Source: an uncultured Bacteroidota bacterium (lineage in GTDB: Bacteria; Bacteroidota; Bacteroidia; Bacteroidales; UBA12481). Taken from it: a stretch of 35,615 nucleotides of DNA. Made by a program: the position numbers and the translations under genes. The stretch spans positions 1 to 35,615 of the forward strand of contig CAIXHD010000580.1 in assembly GCA_903919065.1 (NCBI GenBank), given 5' to 3'. The notes below the pieces were generated by a model. That model ran no database searches. It saw only the letters and a program-made list of their open reading frames with translations, and had not been told where the DNA came from. The stretch's first letter is position 1, and every line of letters starts with the position of its first letter. Below, in pieces: positions 6,308-14,333 of this stretch.

Positions 6308-7987
6308 TTAACTATTTGTACGCTTGAATCCGACCACCGGCCGCAGATCTCCCTGAACAAGAATCTCTGTATCGCATAACTCGATCAATTGAGGAAGTTT
6401 AACTCTGCAGCCGGTGAGGATTTCGTTGATTTCAGCTTTTCGGATGATGTTGTCAATCTGGCCTCCTGAAAAATCATAAAGATTTGCCAGTTTTTCACAA
6501 GCCTCTTCGGTAAGAAAAGGGAGTTTCAACTTCCAGATCAAAGCTTTCGCAAATGCTTCCGGTTTCTTAATCTCGATCTTGAAAAGAAAACGCCGATCGA
6601 ATGCCGGGTCAAGGTTCATAATAAGGTTGGTTGTTGCAAAGAAAATTCCATCAAACCGTTCCAATTCCTCCAGAATGATGTTCTGTATGGCATTTTCGGT
6701 TTGCGCCACATTGGACTGGGTAACCTTTTTCCTTCTGGAGATAATGCCGTCCGCCTCATTAAAGAACAGAATCGGTAAACGGTCGCTTTCACCCGCATAT
6801 TCCCGGTAATCCGTGAATATTTTTTTGACGATCTTTTCACTTTCCCCGAACCACATTGATTTTGATTCACTGATGTCAATTTTGATAATCTCCCGGTTTA
6901 CTTCCCTGGCTATTTGAAACACGGATTCTGTTTTCCCGGTGCCGGGTGCGCCATGCAGTAAAATGGCAATCCCTTTCGTCAGGTTTCTGTCGGCAAGTCG
7001 CAGCCGGGTTTCATTGAGATTTTCTTTGTCGAGCAGATTCCGGACCATCTCCAGTTGCCGATCTTCATCAGGATTAAATACAAGCTTTTTGGGGATGATA
7101 TCCGCAGGACTGATGATATTCTTTTTATTCCGTTTCCTGACGAAAAGGCTTATTCCTGACTCTTTTAGTATATCCAGCGATTTATCAGACAAAGAAAATT
7201 CCGTATCATTAAAGAAATCAGTTTCTTTCAAAACAACCAGGTCAGACTTTGATAAGTCACTGTCCAGCATCATGATTCTTTGCATAATCCTGATTCGGTC
7301 AGGAGGATTGTCAATAATGCCGGTGATGATTCTGCTGATGTCAACCGAAGTGCAGCCATTAAGAGTTTTCCAGATCAGATACAGGTAAAGAAATTTATCA
7401 GTTGGCTCCATATTCATTGCCGAAACTTTCTGGACCAAAGGAAAATCCATATGATCAGCCAGTGCACTATCCATGTCTTCGAAAGCTCGCTGGGTAGTGA
7501 TATCTTTCTCATGACATTGATCCCTAAGTGAGGAAATCATGTGCAGGAGGTCGAAGATATCCTTGTAATGGTCGGTGACCTTTTCCGGTGCTGACTGATT
7601 GGCCATGATGGCATCTATTACCTCGTTACTCATCTTGTAATTCTCAGCCAGCTTTGAATCGCTGTTGGAAAGCAAGGATTTCTCCCTGATGAGGATGCCC
7701 CGTTTGCGAAGCGCTTCGAATTCATTGGATAGTTTGAGAAGCGTAAACGGACTGCAATCGATATAATCGCTCAATTCCTTAATATTTACCGTGTCGCCCT
7801 GACAATTTGCAGCTACCGTCATTGCCACTATTAAGGCCTGGTTTCGGTTGACCTTCAGATAATCCGAGATTTTCATCAGATGATCCTCCAGTCGTAAAAA
7901 CAATTCGGGTTCGAGCTTACTGTCTTTAGCAGCAATATAAACGGCCTCGAAACTCTCGAGGAGCATGCTTTTTATATCTGGTTCCAT
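6308..7987 (-). CDS. Winged-helix/AAA+ ATPase 2, paralogue of ATPase 1
   Basis: This protein has 559 residues and is collinear with ATPase 1. Walker A GAPGTGKT begins at residue 346 in both. Walker B is ILFFNEAD, again with Asn before Glu, then FFATTNLIMN and the pair FDRRFLF. The block DISESKSMWFGES is identical in the two. The N-terminal half keeps the winged-helix-like segment (VNIKELSDYIDCSPFTLLK). Two intact, clearly diverged copies with convergent orientation suggest two subunits of one hetero-oligomeric machine, or two machines with different partners. Its promoter carries the shared module (8011-8044). No WYL gene lies beside this copy. Confidence 0.85.
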   Translation of the reverse strand: MEPDIKSMLLESFEAVYIAAKDSKLEPELFLRLEDHLMKISDYLKVNRNQALIVAMTVAANCQGDTVNIKELSDYIDCSPFTLLKLSNEFEALRKRGILIREKSLLSNSDSKLAENYKMSNEVIDAIMANQSAPEKVTDHYKDIFDLLHMISSLRDQCHEKDITTQRAFEDMDSALADHMDFPLVQKVSAMNMEPTDKFLYLYLIWKTLNGCTSVDISRIITGIIDNPPDRIRIMQRIMMLDSDLSKSDLVVLKETDFFNDTEFSLSDKSLDILKESGISLFVRKRNKKNIISPADIIPKKLVFNPDEDRQLEMVRNLLDKENLNETRLRLADRNLTKGIAILLHGAPGTGKTESVFQIAREVNREIIKIDISESKSMWFGESEKIVKKIFTDYREYAGESDRLPILFFNEADGIISRRKKVTQSNVAQTENAIQNIILEELERFDGIFFATTNLIMNLDPAFDRRFLFKIEIKKPEAFAKALIWKLKLPFLTEEACEKLANLYDFSGGQIDNIIRKAEINEILTGCRVKLPQLIELCDTEILVQGDLRPVVGFKRTNS

Positions 7988-8010
7988 AATTATAACAATG
8001 CAGTTGAATG

Positions 8011-8044
8011 CAAGGTTATACTATAGGAGTGCCAAAATATGTCG
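8011..8044 (-). promoter_or_regulatory. Shared promoter module, site 3 (ATPase 2)
   Basis: Read on the minus strand: CGACA (8044-8040), 5 nt, TGGCA (8034-8030), 11 nt, TAACCTTG (8018-8011), one mismatch to TAnnTTTG. The ATG at 7987 lies 23 nt beyond. The spacing equals that at the other sites. The remainder of the gap 7988-8205 shows nothing else. Confidence 0.7.
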
Positions 8045-8205
8045 CACAGAACAGATCAGCCTCTGAAATGATTGAAAAGATGTCTCTCCAATATCGTTAA
8101 GGTAATACCAAACGATTCGCTGCATCAATCATTCCATTCCAGTTAAAACATAAGACTTAGAATGCCAGAATATTTACCAAGGTTGCTGAACGGACTTATG
8201 CAAGA

Positions 8206-8919
8206 TTAAAATCCTGTATTTGCATCCAATGGTCGATTATTTTGCATCCATTGCCAGATGATGTGGTCCAAGGTTCGAGGAGTTAAATTAACCCTTTTTG
8301 CTAGCTCAATAATAATCTGTGTAGCTTCTTGGGTATTTGGCTGAAGATGGATTGCATGATTTATATACCTCAAAATCATACGATCAGGTTTAATTAATTC
8401 ATCATCACCGCTTAGCATTAGCAGATAGGACAAAGAAATACCACTTCCTTGACCCTGTATTGCTTTAAAATCATGTTCAAATTCCGGAATATTATTTATG
8501 CTTTCAACATCTTGCAGGTATTGAATATGATGTTTACTTAAAACCTCACAAACATTCAATACAGCTTCGGATTTTAATATGCCGTTTTTTGCTGAGGTTC
8601 GATTTCGATTTTTCAGAATCTCATAAGCAAACCGTTCATGCCCAATGGCCTTAATTTTATCAATCAACATATCAATACTTTCCTGACTAATTATTTCAGG
8701 AAACCTCCCAATAGTTTCGCGATGCTTGGTAACTTTGTAGTATTGGCAATATGACTCAATGACTTTCAGTACTGTAGCGTAACGTATGCCGATAGAATAA
8801 ATTGAATCCAGTACACAAAGCGTAAGGCTATTGTATGAATAGGAATCGCTTAATTTAAGCAATAGGTCTAAATTCCGTCTTGAAAACGCTTCCAAAGAAT
8901 CTAATTCATGTGCATTCAT
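8206..8919 (-). CDS. Possible helix-hairpin-helix (HhH-GPD-like) protein
   Basis: The protein is 237 residues long and mostly helical. The segment GQGSGISLSYLLMLSGD followed by IKPDRMILRYI resembles the hairpin and following acidic residue of HhH base-excision enzymes. The match is partial and there is no Fe-S cysteine set. It ends with a helical region (LTPRTLDHIIWQWMQ). It could alternatively be an unrelated all-helical nucleic-acid-binding protein. It sits upstream of ATPase 2 on the same strand with ~218 bp between them, so separate transcription is likely. Confidence 0.45.
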   Translation of the reverse strand: MNAHELDSLEAFSRRNLDLLLKLSDSYSYNSLTLCVLDSIYSIGIRYATVLKVIESYCQYYKVTKHRETIGRFPEIISQESIDMLIDKIKAIGHERFAYEILKNRNRTSAKNGILKSEAVLNVCEVLSKHHIQYLQDVESINNIPEFEHDFKAIQGQGSGISLSYLLMLSGDDELIKPDRMILRYINHAIHLQPNTQEATQIIIELAKRVNLTPRTLDHIIWQWMQNNRPLDANTGF

Positions 8920-9130
8920 GGGTTATCTAACATTATGTAAATGAGTGTGATAATTCAACGAAAAATTAAGATTTCGGAGGTGGTTTTTATTATTTTAATT
9001 CCTTTTCGAGGTCTGGTCCAAGTTATAATTTTCAAGAACAAGGATGGTCAATCATTTGCTTTTAATAATGTTTTCGCTTAAATCATCCAGTTATACCTAT
9101 GTATAGTCAAGGTGTCCCAGTCTTGCTTTA

Positions 9131-10093
9131 TTAAAACGGGTCCTTCACTGATCCTGCCGGTGGATATTGAATTATTTCCTTCTGATTTCGATGCGACCTG
9201 CCTGCGGCGGTTTCCTTCAGGTCATCCCACCAGTTTTGGAGCTCGGGGGTGATAACCGGATCATTCGGGTCCATCTCGGTGTAAAACAGGTTGCCCGTGG
9301 GTTTATCCCAGTGGCCGACTCCCCTGAGCAGTAGTTGTGGCTCCCTGAAATGCTCCGTTAATATAGTGCAGAGTTCTTTCTCAATCGGGTCCCATGCATC
9401 ATCAATATACTCCTGAAGCCTTCTGCCTAATGCGCCTTCACCTATTATTTCATCAGACCAGGCATAGCGGACATCTCCTTCAAAATCCGGTTTTGTATTA
9501 AACCGGAAGAGATCAGCCTCGTGTTCAACAGTAATCATTTTTGTCAGCGTGCTTCCCGGTTCAAAGATGGAAGTAAGAAAGATACATTGTTTTTGAAATT
9601 CACTCTCATCTTCCGAGATTTCGAAAACAGGTCCGCAGCTATTGTTTTGATTTTTGTTGATTGCTGCGGTCAAGGCCTGTGTCATTCGGTATATGACCAG
9701 CTCGCCAACGATCACCCAGGTTCCACGGTTCGGTTCGCCATCCTCAGGAACGGTTGACCGTACAAACTCCCTGAGCATATCGCCATAATCAAAGTCGTTA
9801 TTCCGATAATATTTTTTCAGGAAGAACCGTCCGAAAGCGTATGGGGTTTCCTGCCATATAGCCCTGATGATTTTCAGCACGGATTCCCAGCCTTGCTTTC
9901 CCTGATTCAGATGCTCTTTTTGCGCCATGACAGATAAAGCTTCCAGCAATTCCATTCTGGGGTTCATGGGAACATTAGCCATGCTCAGGTTTGCTGTAAA
10001 TGTCTTCATCCAGCTCGATTCGGATTCCGGGAAGTCTTTCCAGGTCAGGTACCAGAGCAGGGAGTTGTATGTCGTCTGGTGCGGATGTTTCAT
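9131..10093 (-). CDS. Unknown 320-residue protein, last gene of a five-gene operon
   Basis: It is not recognised. The protein is soluble and rich in Trp and acidic residues (for example WDPIEKELCTILTEHF, NWWDDLKE). It starts 29 bp after the M41-like protease gene and ends the operon that begins at 12008. No signal peptide, membrane helix or nucleotide-binding motif is visible. Its position suggests a partner or substrate of the protease, which is inference only. Confidence 0.75.
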   Translation of the reverse strand: MKHPHQTTYNSLLWYLTWKDFPESESSWMKTFTANLSMANVPMNPRMELLEALSVMAQKEHLNQGKQGWESVLKIIRAIWQETPYAFGRFFLKKYYRNNDFDYGDMLREFVRSTVPEDGEPNRGTWVIVGELVIYRMTQALTAAINKNQNNSCGPVFEISEDESEFQKQCIFLTSIFEPGSTLTKMITVEHEADLFRFNTKPDFEGDVRYAWSDEIIGEGALGRRLQEYIDDAWDPIEKELCTILTEHFREPQLLLRGVGHWDKPTGNLFYTEMDPNDPVITPELQNWWDDLKETAAGRSHRNQKEIIQYPPAGSVKDPF

Positions 10094-10122
10094 TTTCTTT
10101 CTTTTTGTGTGATTGGCAAAAT

Positions 10123-10671
10123 TCAGGAAGGTGTAGACCGGCTTTTCCTGAGGATATAGTAATTTGAGTTTTCGATAATCTCCAGTATTTCCATTCCTGT
10201 GAGTGTCTTTCTTTCCAGGAGGCTTGCAACAATAATCCTTACCAGTTCCCAGGGCCGCTCCTCGTTAAAAATGTCCCGAAGAAAATATTCTGCGTTTGCC
10301 ATCATGGAGTCGCGGAGGCTGGATGTGATATGGAAAGACTTAAGAAGATCCAGGGTCCTGGCATAGTCACCAAAATCAACAAAAAGCTGCCCCTTTCCCG
10401 TAACCTTCCGGACACAAAAATATCCTGCCATGTTAACTACGATAGAATTGAAAATCAATTCGTAATCCTTAATATGGTAGAGACGGAACCCCTCATAAAA
10501 GTAATTCTCAAACTCTTTCGACTTAACCTGTCCGTTACTATCCCCATCAGGTATAATGCTGGCATATTCAATTTCAAATCCCACCAGATAGCATCCTATC
10601 ACATGCCCTGCTTCATGGTAAGCAGTCTTCTCAATGGCGCTCAATCGAATCTTTGGTTTCTTAAGGTTCAT
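10123..10671 (-). CDS. Stand-alone M41-like zinc metalloprotease
   Basis: The protein has 182 residues. The motif HEAGH at 19-23 (TAYHEAGHVIGCYLVG) and a later Gly-Asp segment (VDFGDYARTLDLL), which would give the third zinc ligand, fit the peptidase domain of FtsH (family M41). There is no AAA+ module and no membrane anchor, so this is a free protease domain. It may depend on another ATPase, or be a toxin-like effector held inactive by a neighbour. It lies between the DUF2442 protein and the 320-residue unknown in one operon. Confidence 0.7.
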   Translation of the reverse strand: MNLKKPKIRLSAIEKTAYHEAGHVIGCYLVGFEIEYASIIPDGDSNGQVKSKEFENYFYEGFRLYHIKDYELIFNSIVVNMAGYFCVRKVTGKGQLFVDFGDYARTLDLLKSFHITSSLRDSMMANAEYFLRDIFNEERPWELVRIIVASLLERKTLTGMEILEIIENSNYYILRKSRSTPS

Positions 10672-10706
10672 GTTTTGGAGTCTTTTATTTATCGAAACCG
10701 ATCACA

Positions 10707-11363
10707 TTAATCTTCGTAATTCTCCAGGACTTCTAAAATGCGATAGAATTTATCGTAATCGTCGGCGGAGTAACCGGTGACTTTCCAATAAGTAAAACCG
10801 TCAGTTCCAGACGATATCTCAATTTTATAACCTTCATCCGCTCTTTCGATTACTTCCATAAGCGTGAGTTTTGGAAAATGCCCAATTTTGTATACGTCAG
10901 CAAATACGCAATATCCCAACCCCCTTAGCCTGGCAATTTTTAAAGTCAGCTTTGAATTTGCCGCATCCTGATAATGCAATTCCAGTATGCCGATTTTCTT
11001 CTGGATCTTTTCCAGCGCTTCCATCAGTATAGGACGGTCCTCTTCTTTGGTTTCCTCTCTTCGCTCCCATACCTCAAGCCATCGTTTAAGTTCATTGAGG
11101 TACTTCAATTCCTTGGTTTCCGAATGAACAAATTCTCTGTCATATATACTTTCGGCTGAGAAGTCCATTTCACCGTTTTCCCAGGTGAGGTCACCATGAT
11201 CGATTCTGACCTTTTTAAACCTCTTAATATCCATGAATTGGTTAGACATTGGATTGCGCGCATGTATCAGAAAGTCACTGAAATCAGTAACCTTAACCTT
11301 ACCGTCATCGAAGGACACTTCTAACAGGTAGTCTTTGATGTGTTTAACTCTCACAATTCTCAT
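10707..11363 (-). CDS. DUF2442 domain protein with C-terminal extension
   Basis: Length is 218 residues from the ATG at 11363; a TTG six bases earlier is less likely. Residues 1-75 fit DUF2442: IVRVKHIKDYLLEVSFDDGK, then RFKKVRIDHGDLTWENGEMD. This small domain is common beside DUF4160 proteins in toxin-antitoxin-like pairs. A helical linker with many Glu/Lys follows, then a C-terminal alpha/beta region of unknown type. The gaps to the genes on both sides are 35 bp, consistent with one operon. Confidence 0.7.
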   Translation of the reverse strand: MRIVRVKHIKDYLLEVSFDDGKVKVTDFSDFLIHARNPMSNQFMDIKRFKKVRIDHGDLTWENGEMDFSAESIYDREFVHSETKELKYLNELKRWLEVWERREETKEEDRPILMEALEKIQKKIGILELHYQDAANSKLTLKIARLRGLGYCVFADVYKIGHFPKLTLMEVIERADEGYKIEISSGTDGFTYWKVTGYSADDYDKFYRILEVLENYED

Positions 11364-11398
11364 AATCAATAATTTTAAATCACCTGGTTATAGTTGTA

Positions 11399-11683
11399 CT
11401 AAAGCAAGCTGTCATCATAAGGCTCATCCGGAATACATTCCTTGATTACCATTGAACTGACGCCGTTTCTGTATCGAACCAAAATATTCTCCTCATCCTC
11501 ACCAATCTCGTCCGGTTCAAATGGATTATCAAACTCACCGTTAGTGCGGGAAATCCGCTTATTGATTGCATCAACCATTTTAAGCAGGTTTTCCACTGCC
11601 ATTTCTAATGTATGGTATACCCCTGTGATTGTTGACGATTCCACATCGTTACACCTGATAGTATAAATCTTATCGCTATTCAT
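11399..11683 (-). CDS. Small unknown protein, paralogue of the gene upstream
   Basis: The protein has 94 residues. It aligns along its length with the product of 11706-12008: YTIRCNDVESSTITGVYHT matches YLIRCFDMGCSNIEGIYDS, and NILVRYRNGVSSM matches DILVQYRNRVRVM. The family is not recognised. Both start with an ATG that has an in-frame GTG two codons earlier. It is small, acidic and probably soluble. A tandem pair in front of a protease gene could be an immunity or adaptor pair; this is inference. Confidence 0.75.
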   Translation of the reverse strand: MNSDKIYTIRCNDVESSTITGVYHTLEMAVENLLKMVDAINKRISRTNGEFDNPFEPDEIGEDEENILVRYRNGVSSMVIKECIPDEPYDDSLL

Positions 11684-11705
11684 ATTCACTGAGTTAGTTA
11701 TGTCA

Positions 11706-12008
11706 TTACTCCGGAAAATAGTCGTACCAGTCGATCACATCGTTATAAGGTTTGTTTACTTCGACCTGTCTGATTTCCATGACTCGAACCCGGTTTCTGT
11801 ATTGAACCAAGATGTCAGGCTCATCTTCATTTCTCGTATTCTGTACAAATGGGGTGTGATACTCATCGTTCCTTCTCCTCAGCCGTTCATTTACGACCCC
11901 AACGATTTTCAGCAAATCAACTTCTGCTTTTTCGTAGGAATCATATATGCCCTCAATATTTGAACAACCCATGTCAAAACACCTTATTAAATAGACCTTC
12001 TTTTTCAT
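11706..12008 (-). CDS. Small unknown protein, first gene of the five-gene operon
   Basis: Length is 100 residues from the ATG at 12008, preceded by AAAAGGAG at a spacing that favours this start over the GTG at 12014. It is paralogous to the next gene. The promoter at 12046-12053 gives a leader of about 30 nt. Five genes follow on the minus strand with gaps of 22-35 bp, so one transcript is likely. Function unknown. Confidence 0.75.
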   Translation of the reverse strand: MKKKVYLIRCFDMGCSNIEGIYDSYEKAEVDLLKIVGVVNERLRRRNDEYHTPFVQNTRNEDEPDILVQYRNRVRVMEIRQVEVNKPYNDVIDWYDYFPE

Positions 12009-12045
12009 AATCACTCCTTTTAGTCGTTTTCCAAAATCTTCTTCA

Positions 12046-12053
12046 CAAAGTTA
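12046..12053 (-). promoter_or_regulatory. -7 element of the five-gene minus-strand operon
   Basis: The minus strand reads TAACTTTG, a match to TAnnTTTG, 37 nt before the ATG at 12008. It overlaps the left end of the plus-strand promoter of the second Fic gene, so the two divergent transcription units share regulatory DNA and may compete. A clear -33 TTTG at the usual distance was not found. Confidence 0.55.
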
Positions 12054-12098
12054 GTAAACAAATTTTGCAAATGATGTATAAAGAATGTATATTTGATG
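12049..12098 (+). promoter_or_regulatory. Promoter of the second Fic gene; copy B of the 50-bp promoter repeat
   Basis: TTTG (12064-12067), 20 nt, TATATTTG (12088-12095). The block matches 900-949 at 45 of 50 positions, differing within the spacer and around the -7 box. The Fic ATG lies 20 nt downstream at 12116. Upstream in-frame starts at 12065 and 12071 fall inside the promoter and are rejected. Confidence 0.8.
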
Positions 12099-12115
12099 TT
12101 CGAAATCGAAATCTT

Positions 12116-13024
12116 ATGAAGACACAACTTATTCCGGCTGGGTATCTTGACTTATATCTTGAGCAGCAGCCGATTAACATTGAAAGGCAACTCGAAAAGT
12201 TCAGGAAGCAATCTGCGAATGAGGCGAATCTGGAGATTTCCGTCGCTAAGGCTGCGGTTTATTCCTCCATGATTGATGGCAATCCGATCGATTTTAACAA
12301 ATACAAGAAGTTCAAATCGACAGGTATCAAAAAGGAATCCCTCCTATACAGAGAAACCTTTACCATTTCGATTGCAAAGTCTGCATTCTATTCCTGGGCA
12401 ATGGAGAATAACTCTCTTACGTTGGATGAGTACCTGAAGTATCAATTCCCCTGGATGAAGACCAACACCCGCTACTTTAGTGAAATTCTGGAACTCATGG
12501 CTGCATACGAATTTGCAATATCCAACCGCCTTGATATTGTGACGTTGCTTAAAACCCATGAAATATTATCCCAAACACTGCTATCAAAACCGGTATATCG
12601 GGGAAAATTCCGGAAGGTAGAAGCTGGATTATACAAAGGCAAGAAAAAGACCTATTCTCCAACACCCGCTTCCCAGGTTGAATCAGAAATGAACAAGCTA
12701 TTCGGCGATATAGAAATTCTCATAAACAGTGAACTTTCCACCTCCGGGATATTCTATTTTGCCTCCATGATTCATCTGGTCTTTGGTCACATCCATCCTT
12801 TTGCCGATGGAAATGGAAGAGCAGCAAGATTATTGGAAAAATGGTTTCTCGCTGAAAAGCTCGGCGCCGCTGCCTGGCATATTCCCTCCGAAAGGCTATA
12901 TTTTGAAAGTATCATGGCCTATTATCAAAACATAAATATCGGCATCGATTACGAGCACGCTGATTACGATTTATGCTTGCCTTTCCTGTTGATGCTTCCA
13001 ATGGCTCTCCGGCTTAAAAAATAA
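12116..13024 (+). CDS. Fic family AMP-transferase 2
   Basis: The protein has 302 residues. The catalytic loop HPFADGNGR starts at residue 227, preceded by the helix with MIHLVFGHI. An N-terminal helix carries SSMIDGN (50-56), which takes the place of the usual (S/T)xxxE(G/N) inhibitory motif but has Asp54 where Glu is expected. Glu normally blocks ATP gamma-phosphate binding by pairing with the Fic arginine, so inhibition may be weaker. It differs from the first Fic protein by lacking DUF4172. It may be co-transcribed with the DUF3267 gene 18 bp downstream. Target unknown. Confidence 0.9.
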   Translation: MKTQLIPAGYLDLYLEQQPINIERQLEKFRKQSANEANLEISVAKAAVYSSMIDGNPIDFNKYKKFKSTGIKKESLLYRETFTISIAKSAFYSWAMENNSLTLDEYLKYQFPWMKTNTRYFSEILELMAAYEFAISNRLDIVTLLKTHEILSQTLLSKPVYRGKFRKVEAGLYKGKKKTYSPTPASQVESEMNKLFGDIEILINSELSTSGIFYFASMIHLVFGHIHPFADGNGRAARLLEKWFLAEKLGAAAWHIPSERLYFESIMAYYQNINIGIDYEHADYDLCLPFLLMLPMALRLKK

Positions 13025-13042
13025 CCATGTAACCAAAGAAAA

Positions 13043-13669
13043 ATGAAAATTCAACCAGATGATTTGAACGATATGGGTTACCAGCTAATGGATTCCATGG
13101 ACCAACATAATCTTACTCCCTTTATAATAAGGCATCTGAAAAAGAGGACGGCGAGTTCTGCAATCTGGGAGTATAGCCACCTCATTGCTTTAATTGCCAT
13201 CTATTATATGTTCTTGCATGGAATCCATGGAGGTGAGATATCATTTGGCAAAGCGTTCCTCTCGCTCCTGGCAGGTTACATATTTTCTATTATAATTGCC
13301 CCGATTCACGAACTCATACATTACCTGGCCTTCAAACTAATGGGCGCCAAAAAGGTGACGTTTAAAGTGAATTTTAAAAAGTTCTACATTCTATGTAACG
13401 CCGATAACTTCGTCGCCAGCAGTAAGGAAATCAGATTCGTGGGGCTGGCGCCTTTTGTCCTGATCTCAGCAATGCTGATTCTGTTAATATTGATCTCGGG
13501 TCCGCAATTGTCATTCTTCTTTATGGGGATTTTATTCGCCCATACAACTTGCTGCATGGGGGACTTTGGTATTCTGAGTTATTTGGATTTTCATGGTGAT
13601 AACGAGGTTGTATCTTTTGATGACCAGGTGAACGGAATCACAAGTTTCTACCGGAAGAGAGTTAGGTGA
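13043..13669 (+). CDS. DUF3267 putative membrane zinc metalloprotease
   Basis: This protein has 208 residues. Four hydrophobic segments are visible, about 44-60, 70-88, 132-152 and 153-170. The motif HELIH at 89-93 in PIHELIHYLAFKLMG is the zinc site typical of DUF3267, a site-2-protease-like family. It follows the Fic gene by 18 bp. A role in cleaving membrane-bound regulators is known for related families; here it is inferred. The 3' end faces the decayed peptidase copy. Confidence 0.75.
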   Translation: MKIQPDDLNDMGYQLMDSMDQHNLTPFIIRHLKKRTASSAIWEYSHLIALIAIYYMFLHGIHGGEISFGKAFLSLLAGYIFSIIIAPIHELIHYLAFKLMGAKKVTFKVNFKKFYILCNADNFVASSKEIRFVGLAPFVLISAMLILLILISGPQLSFFFMGILFAHTTCCMGDFGILSYLDFHGDNEVVSFDDQVNGITSFYRKRVR

Positions 13670-13740
13670 GAGGTTTCAAACGCTCTGACAGGTAGTCCTG
13701 GGTTTTGTCCATTTTGCGAATAACCCGTTTTGCAATTTTT

Positions 13741-13902
13741 GAAATTCCTCCGCCCGCTGAAATAGGCTTGCATCACCGCATGAACGCCGACAAAATTATC
13801 CAGATGGCCGGTAATGAGCTCTTCACCATTCCGTGAAAGCCGGTGGTTGTGAATCCCTGTATCTGCGTGACAGGAGATCACAAAAGAAGGTTTTGGTTCC
13901 AT
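13741..13902 (-). pseudogene. Internally deleted copy of the M42-like peptidase gene
   Basis: Residues 1-50 (MEPKPSFVISCHADTG onward through HLDNFVGVHAVMQAYFSGR) match the intact gene at 26707-27276. The reading then jumps at TCCGCC (13749-13754) to the last codons of that gene, in a different frame. About 370 bp of the intact gene, including the Glu-Glu and Asp ligand region, is missing. The junction lies at a 6-bp identity between the two ends, as in a slippage or microhomology deletion. Upstream sequence, with the 30-bp palindrome, is also shared. Confidence 0.8.
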
Positions 13903-13947
13903 GGTGCTATATGGTTTATTTGGTATGGATATTTGAACTATGAAGAA

Positions 13948-13977
13948 AATATTTGCAATTCGCGAATCGCAAATATT
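13948..13977. promoter_or_regulatory. 30-bp palindrome, copy 1
   Basis: The centre is CGCG; arms AATATTTGC and GCAAATATT pair with one mismatched position out of 15. It starts 46 bp upstream of the pseudogene ATG, the same distance as at the intact copy. Likely an operator. Confidence 0.75.
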
Positions 13978-13993
13978 GTGAACATTCTGATGA

Positions 13994-14029
13994 TTTTCTC
14001 CGAAGTTTTCTCCGAAGCTTTCTCCGAAG
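13994..14029. repeat. Three tandem copies of a 12-bp unit
   Basis: The units (T/C)TTTCTCCGAAG lie at 13994, 14006 and 14018, differing at one base. Nothing like it is present next to the intact copy at 27352, so it arose after the duplication. No function is evident. Confidence 0.8.
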
Positions 14030-14333
14030 CTTTAGCTAACTGAAATCCTTTGCGAGATCCCCTGATGACCTCCATGATAAATACAAACTAATCCTTATCG
14101 GCCAAAAACGCTGATAGCCCGGATCTCGAACTGTTGCAGAAAGTGCAACACTTGGTTCCAATAAACGCCCTGAAAATTTTGCTACAAAATTCGATTCATA
14201 TCTGTCTTTGTTGTTTCAACTTTAATTACATTTATACCGGAAATGCATCCAGATCCCGAGTACGGGAACCAACCGAGTGGCACACCACGGTGGTAAAATG
14301 ATGCGGATCGTAAACGATTAAAAATGTGTTCCC

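Larger units (their letters stand above)
13903..14333. other. Gene-less stretch
   Basis: It contains the duplicated promoter region of the decayed peptidase gene, the palindrome at 13948 and the 12-bp tandem repeat at 13994. In 14030-14333 I see only a possible -7-like TACATTTA at 14227-14234 and a short CCACCGTGGT-type dyad near 14283-14293 ahead of the TPR gene. Nothing else is evident. Confidence 0.6.

Noticed and set aside
13843-14043. 66-codon frame with FSEV/FSEA repeats
   Set aside because: The repeats reflect the 12-bp DNA tandem repeat, and the frame is antisense to the peptidase remnant.
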